From NCBI GenBank assembly GCA_934757845.1, contig CAKVLQ010000002.1, forward strand, positions 136,808 through 200,807: DNA of 64,000 nt, written 5' to 3'. Shown here in pieces: positions 60,772 to 64,000 of the stretch. The translations under genes were made by a program, and so were the position numbers. The DNA is from an uncultured Clostridia bacterium (GTDB taxonomy: Bacteria; Bacillota; Clostridia; Christensenellales; UBA1242). The first letter of the stretch is position 1. Each line of letters opens with the position of its first letter. The notes beneath the pieces are model-generated. The model did no database searches. It saw only the letters and a program-made list of their open reading frames with translations, and was not told where the DNA came from.

Positions 60772-62934
60772 TTACCTCAACCTTTGAAGTTGCCTTGCCT
60801 TTGCAGAAATTCTAGTTGCTGATTCCAAGTCATCTGCATTTTGACTTCTAGCAACTTCCTCTAATTTTGCAGTCAACTCTACGAGTTTCTTATCTTTCTT
60901 TTCTTCAAGCGCTTGCAATATTTCAAGTTTTAAATCAAATAGGCCAAGACTTTCAAAATCGAATTTTTCAACCAAAATTTTGAATGTGCTTTCATATGGT
61001 TCAATGTCAGTTTCCTTTTTCTTTGGTTTCTTATCATTTACTTTTTCGTTTCTTTCAAGCATATTATAGAAAACCTTTTCTTCATTAAAGTATTTTCCTT
61101 GTGAGAGTAACTGATTGGTTTTCTCTAACACAAAATGTCTTGTTTTAAAACTTGGAGTAAATTTGCTTTTAACTGGTGGAAATCCAAAAATATTCACTAT
61201 TGCATTTCCCATATCTTTGGCACTATTTAATTGTTGCAATTCAGTAGGATAAATAAGTGGTCTTTCTTTAACACTTATTGAACTTCCTACTCCACTATTT
61301 GATGAAGAAAAACTAACATTCTTTTGAATAATTGAGTAGTTTCCACATTTCTTTGAAAACTCATCAATAGTTTTCAAGTCAGTTGTTCCGATAAATATTT
61401 GAATGTTGCAGTTTGATTTTATAATGTCTGCCGATTTGTCATCATAAACTTTGGCAAGTTGTGCGTATGATTGAACTACCAGCGCGAGCCAAATTCTTCT
61501 TGAACGACCAACCGTAATCATTTGTTCAAGCTTGTGGATTTGTGGTAAGTTACCAAACTCGTCCAATAGCAAATATACACTTCTTGGAAGCGATAAATCC
61601 GGATAAGTATTGGCCTTTGCGACCAAAGCCTTATAGGTTTGTAGAATAACCATACCCGCAAGTGTGTGTCGCGTTTCTTTCTCATCAGGAATTTGCAAAA
61701 ATAAAGCTGTTGGTTTAGTTGCAATTTCACCTAAATCAATTTCATTGGCACTTGTTAATGAACAAATACTCATATCACTAAACAATGATAATTTATCAAA
61801 GATTGTAGATAGATAAGAACCACGAGTTTTATCACTGGCATCCAAAACTTGTTTCGACAAACTAACACTTTTCGAGATAGGACTTCTTCCAGCAAAATAC
61901 TCAATTAAGTCCTCACAATCGTTTTGTGTGTTTGTTGCAATCTTCATGACATTATAGAAATTGAATTTTTCTTTTGTCATTCCAAGTTCTGGCTTTTCAC
62001 TATCTTCCAACATTGCAAGTGTAATGGCCAATATAAAGTTTTTAGCACCACTTTCCCAAATAGGTTCATTTTTACTTTTTACTGGGCAAAGCACCGAACA
62101 TATATCATTCAAATCTTCATATACTTCATCAAAAATGGCTTGTTTTCTTACTTGAACAGCAGAATTTTTTTCATTCACATCATAATAAATTTTATCTTCA
62201 AACACATAGTAACCTTCTTCTTCGTTTACAACCACTTTATCTTCCAATGAAAGCATTTCTTGATACATTTCATAAGGTTTTTCAAGTGGGTTCCAGCGGA
62301 TACTACAATAGGGATTTCTTAAATCCAAAACCTTTACATCATATCCCCTTTTGATTAAACTTTTTGCGTGTAATGCGTAAAGTTCTCCTTTTGGGTCTGA
62401 AATCAACATTGACGGTTTTCCTTTTGTATTCGCTAATATTTGAACTGTTGGATTGATAAAAGTTGTTGTTTTACCACTACCAGTTGTTCCGATAATAAGT
62501 GTGTGTGCCGGTTTGGCAAAAGTGATTTTATAATCCTTCTTTCCTTCTTCAGCAATAATTGGTATTCCTTCAATGTCAAGGTTTGGCAAGTCATCATAAC
62601 TTACTGTGTTAAAGTTAGTTTCTATCTCCTTTTGTGTTTCAAAATGAGCTTGTTCAAGGCCTGTATAGATTTCATTTTGGTTCCCTTCTTTTACTTGCAT
62701 AAGTTTCTTCGGATTTTTACCTATTCCCTTATACCAGTTAAAGATATTGATAACCATAAAGACTGCAAAGAGTTCAAATCCATACAAAAAAGTATTCTTT
62801 GCAATCAGTAACTCTGGTGTGATTTTGAAATCAAACACAAAGTGATTTGTAACGAACATATTGAGTAAGTATCCTGAGCAATAACAAATCATTAGACCTA
62901 TCGTGCATAAAATAACTCTTTTTGCTATCTTCAA
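60772..62934 (-). CDS. VirD4/TraG-type coupling protein
   Basis: The ATPase that brings the relaxase-DNA complex to the secretion channel. The 720-residue protein has two N-terminal membrane helices (about 7-28 and 46-66), Walker A IIGTTGSGKTTTF (about 150), and the TraG motif LLLDEFGNLPQI (about 457). Residues after about 640 are charged and coiled-coil-like. Its ATG overlaps the relaxase stop (ATGA) and it stops two bases before the giant surface protein gene. Confidence 0.94.
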   Translation of the reverse strand: MKIAKRVILCTIGLMICYCSGYLLNMFVTNHFVFDFKITPELLIAKNTFLYGFELFAVFMVINIFNWYKGIGKNPKKLMQVKEGNQNEIYTGLEQAHFETQKEIETNFNTVSYDDLPNLDIEGIPIIAEEGKKDYKITFAKPAHTLIIGTTGSGKTTTFINPTVQILANTKGKPSMLISDPKGELYALHAKSLIKRGYDVKVLDLRNPYCSIRWNPLEKPYEMYQEMLSLEDKVVVNEEEGYYVFEDKIYYDVNEKNSAVQVRKQAIFDEVYEDLNDICSVLCPVKSKNEPIWESGAKNFILAITLAMLEDSEKPELGMTKEKFNFYNVMKIATNTQNDCEDLIEYFAGRSPISKSVSLSKQVLDASDKTRGSYLSTIFDKLSLFSDMSICSLTSANEIDLGEIATKPTALFLQIPDEKETRHTLAGMVILQTYKALVAKANTYPDLSLPRSVYLLLDEFGNLPQIHKLEQMITVGRSRRIWLALVVQSYAQLAKVYDDKSADIIKSNCNIQIFIGTTDLKTIDEFSKKCGNYSIIQKNVSFSSSNSGVGSSISVKERPLIYPTELQQLNSAKDMGNAIVNIFGFPPVKSKFTPSFKTRHFVLEKTNQLLSQGKYFNEEKVFYNMLERNEKVNDKKPKKKETDIEPYESTFKILVEKFDFESLGLFDLKLEILQALEEKKDKKLVELTAKLEEVARSQNADDLESATRISAKARQLQRLR

Positions 62935-64000
62935 TCCAAATATCCTTCTTCTTGCAAGCGTTTGTAATTTGCTTGTTCAAGCCTTCTAAGATAATCTTGA
63001 AATGAATTAACAATTTCTCTGTTGACCATATCGTTTAATTGAAAACAGCGTTTTAAAAGAATTTGTCTTTTTCTCTTTTCAATCCTTTTTTGAACCAACC
63101 TGTTTTTTATATCTCTATCTTGTTTTTGTTGTTCAATTCGGATTTGTTTAGCTGTTTGAATTACAATATTTCCAAGTCTGCGATACAAATCTTTTATACA
63201 TTTATCTCTTAAAAGCTTGTCTGAATAATCAAGGTTTAATTGTGAGTAAACTCTCGCAATTTCTTTATCTCTTTTGGATAACACCCTGTCTAACTTGGTA
63301 TATTTTTCGTATAGGTCATTATCTGATTTAATTATTTCTCTAACAATTTGATTTATTTGTGGTTTATACTCTTTCATATTTTCGCTATCATAAGACACTC
63401 TTCCTTTTGTTGGAACAATGCCTATTAGGATTTTTACTTGCTTCATATAATCTCCATTTGATAGTTTTTCTTTTATTTGATGTGTCATAAGTTGTCTATT
63501 TTCAAAAACTTCTTTTGAGATATTCAAAAGTCTAATTTCAATTGATGTCTTTGTGTTGTTAATAGCCTTTAATTTGATATGCCCATCAGAAAATACCGGT
63601 TTTTCTTTTCCAATTTTTATTCTCTGCGGGGACTTTTCAAAGAATGAAAAATGAATATGTTTATTATCAGTATTTTCATGCAATCCAGCATACCAAACGA
63701 TATTTTTAGGATTTAGATTAGCCTTTTGGAAAAACTTTGGCATTTCCAATTTCATCATAGCAATAGCTTTTTCAGTCGTATCACAATATGTGTTCCCAAA
63801 TTCCTCAGTAAAAGAGATAACACCATGCCAAATAACACTTTCCGTATCCCTAAGTTGATTACGTAATTCTTTTAATTCGGATTTACTCATAAGACCTTTC
63901 TCATTAAAAACACCTTTGCTCTTTTCTTTGTTTCCCGAATACATTACATTATCAGTATTTTCATGCAATCCAGCATACCAAACGATATTGTTAGGATTTA
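62931..64000 (-). CDS. MobP-like relaxase, 5' end beyond the window
   Basis: The relaxase nicks the element at oriT. The reading frame is open to the right edge, so the N-terminus is missing. The HUH-type motif lies in LHENTDNKHIHFSFFEK, after WHGVISFTEEFGN; the C-terminal half is basic and helical. About 95 codons upstream of the HUH segment, the same NIVWYAGLHENTDN peptide occurs again at the window edge, encoded by a 53-bp near-perfect direct repeat. Either this is a real in-frame duplication or an assembly error at a sequence end. Confidence 0.82.
   Translation of the reverse strand, partial: NPNNIVWYAGLHENTDNVMYSGNKEKSKGVFNEKGLMSKSELKELRNQLRDTESVIWHGVISFTEEFGNTYCDTTEKAIAMMKLEMPKFFQKANLNPKNIVWYAGLHENTDNKHIHFSFFEKSPQRIKIGKEKPVFSDGHIKLKAINNTKTSIEIRLLNISKEVFENRQLMTHQIKEKLSNGDYMKQVKILIGIVPTKGRVSYDSENMKEYKPQINQIVREIIKSDNDLYEKYTKLDRVLSKRDKEIARVYSQLNLDYSDKLLRDKCIKDLYRRLGNIVIQTAKQIRIEQQKQDRDIKNRLVQKRIEKRKRQILLKRCFQLNDMVNREIVNSFQDYLRRLEQANYKRLQEEGYLD
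63663..63715 (+). repeat. 53-bp direct repeat, copy 1 (inside relaxase gene)
   Basis: Bases 63663-63715 match 63948-64000 at 52 of 53 positions (T versus G late in the block). The copies are 285 bases, 95 codons, apart and in the same frame. Confidence 0.9.
63948..64000 (+). repeat. 53-bp direct repeat, copy 2 (window edge)
   Basis: Second copy of the repeat at 63663-63715; it runs into the window edge, so its true length is unknown. Sequence beyond it toward lower coordinates differs from that beside copy 1. Confidence 0.9.

Larger units (their letters stand above)
40316..64000 (-). mobile_element. Integrative conjugative element inserted in spoVAD
   Basis: The segment begins with two large serine recombinases beside the cut spoVAD and contains a type IV secretion set, coupling protein, relaxase, primase-like and anti-restriction genes, all on the minus strand. 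This is the layout of Gram-positive serine-recombinase ICEs such as the Tn1549/CTn family. At least 23.7 kb lies in the window; the far end is not seen. No antibiotic resistance gene was found in this part. Confidence 0.9.

Noticed and set aside
1..64000. tRNA and rRNA genes
   Set aside because: Scanning by eye for rRNA blocks and cloverleaf features with TTCGANNC-type loops gave no credible candidate; a dedicated search could still find one.

Overview
The window is one strongly AT-rich stretch of a Clostridia-type, endospore-forming Firmicute chromosome (about 1-40,315) followed by most of an integrated conjugative element (about 40,316 to the right edge). The host assignment rests on a complete spoIIIAA-AH operon, spoVAE and a spoVAD remnant, yunB, RNase Y, ArgR, an XerS-like recombinase, and the Firmicutes orders frr-cdsA-rseP-polC-rimP-nusA-infB-rbfA-truB and asp23-nusB-xseA-xseB-argR. 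The exact lineage cannot be read from the sequence; an uncultured gut-type clostridial lineage is an inference.

Chromosomal layout. 146-12,772 (+): ribosome recycling, phospholipid and site-2 protease genes, a PolC-like protein with no polymerase half, then rimP-nusA-ylxR-infB-rbfA-nrnA-truB, an endonuclease IV and efp, closed by two tandem terminators. 12,897-17,697 (+): the spoIIIA operon, interrupted after spoIIIAB by a 55-bp repeat whose exact inverted copy lies upstream of the xer gene. 17,799-21,892 (+): asp23-nusB-xseA-xseB, an OLE RNA gene with its own promoter, oapA and argR; trpS follows. 23,305-28,195 (-): a PadR regulator fused to a long disordered linker and a membrane domain, with an ABC-2 ATPase and permease. 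28,324-39,396: a YgjP-like metallopeptidase, an AT-rich 690-bp gap, a degenerate nucleotidyltransferase-like gene, serS, xer, rnhA, an ASCH protein, rny, thiI-iscS and yunB. Isoprenoid genes normally present in two of these blocks (uppS, dxr, ispA, dxs) are absent. Five genes have a -10 box exactly six bases before ATG and no Shine-Dalgarno, so they look leaderless.

Mobile element. At about 40,316 spoVAD is cut: only its C-terminal 130 or so codons remain. Beyond the cut all genes are on the minus strand: two tandem large serine recombinases, a small accessory protein, a C5 cytosine methyltransferase, a CHC2/TOPRIM primase-like protein, several element-specific unknowns, a BspA-type LRR membrane protein, a DUF3846 protein, an ArdC-like protein, and a Gram-positive type IV secretion set (VirB4 with a PrgI/VirB3-like N-terminus, VirB6-like, VirB2/Maff2-like, VirD4, MobP-like relaxase). 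A 1,495-residue surface protein with Ig-like repeats is embedded in the transfer cluster, and a 258-bp noncoding segment rich in nested inverted repeats lies beside it. The other end of the element, and any 5' part of spoVAD, are outside the window.

No rRNA, tRNA or CRISPR array was seen. Function assignments come from motifs, length and gene order read by eye; no database search was run.
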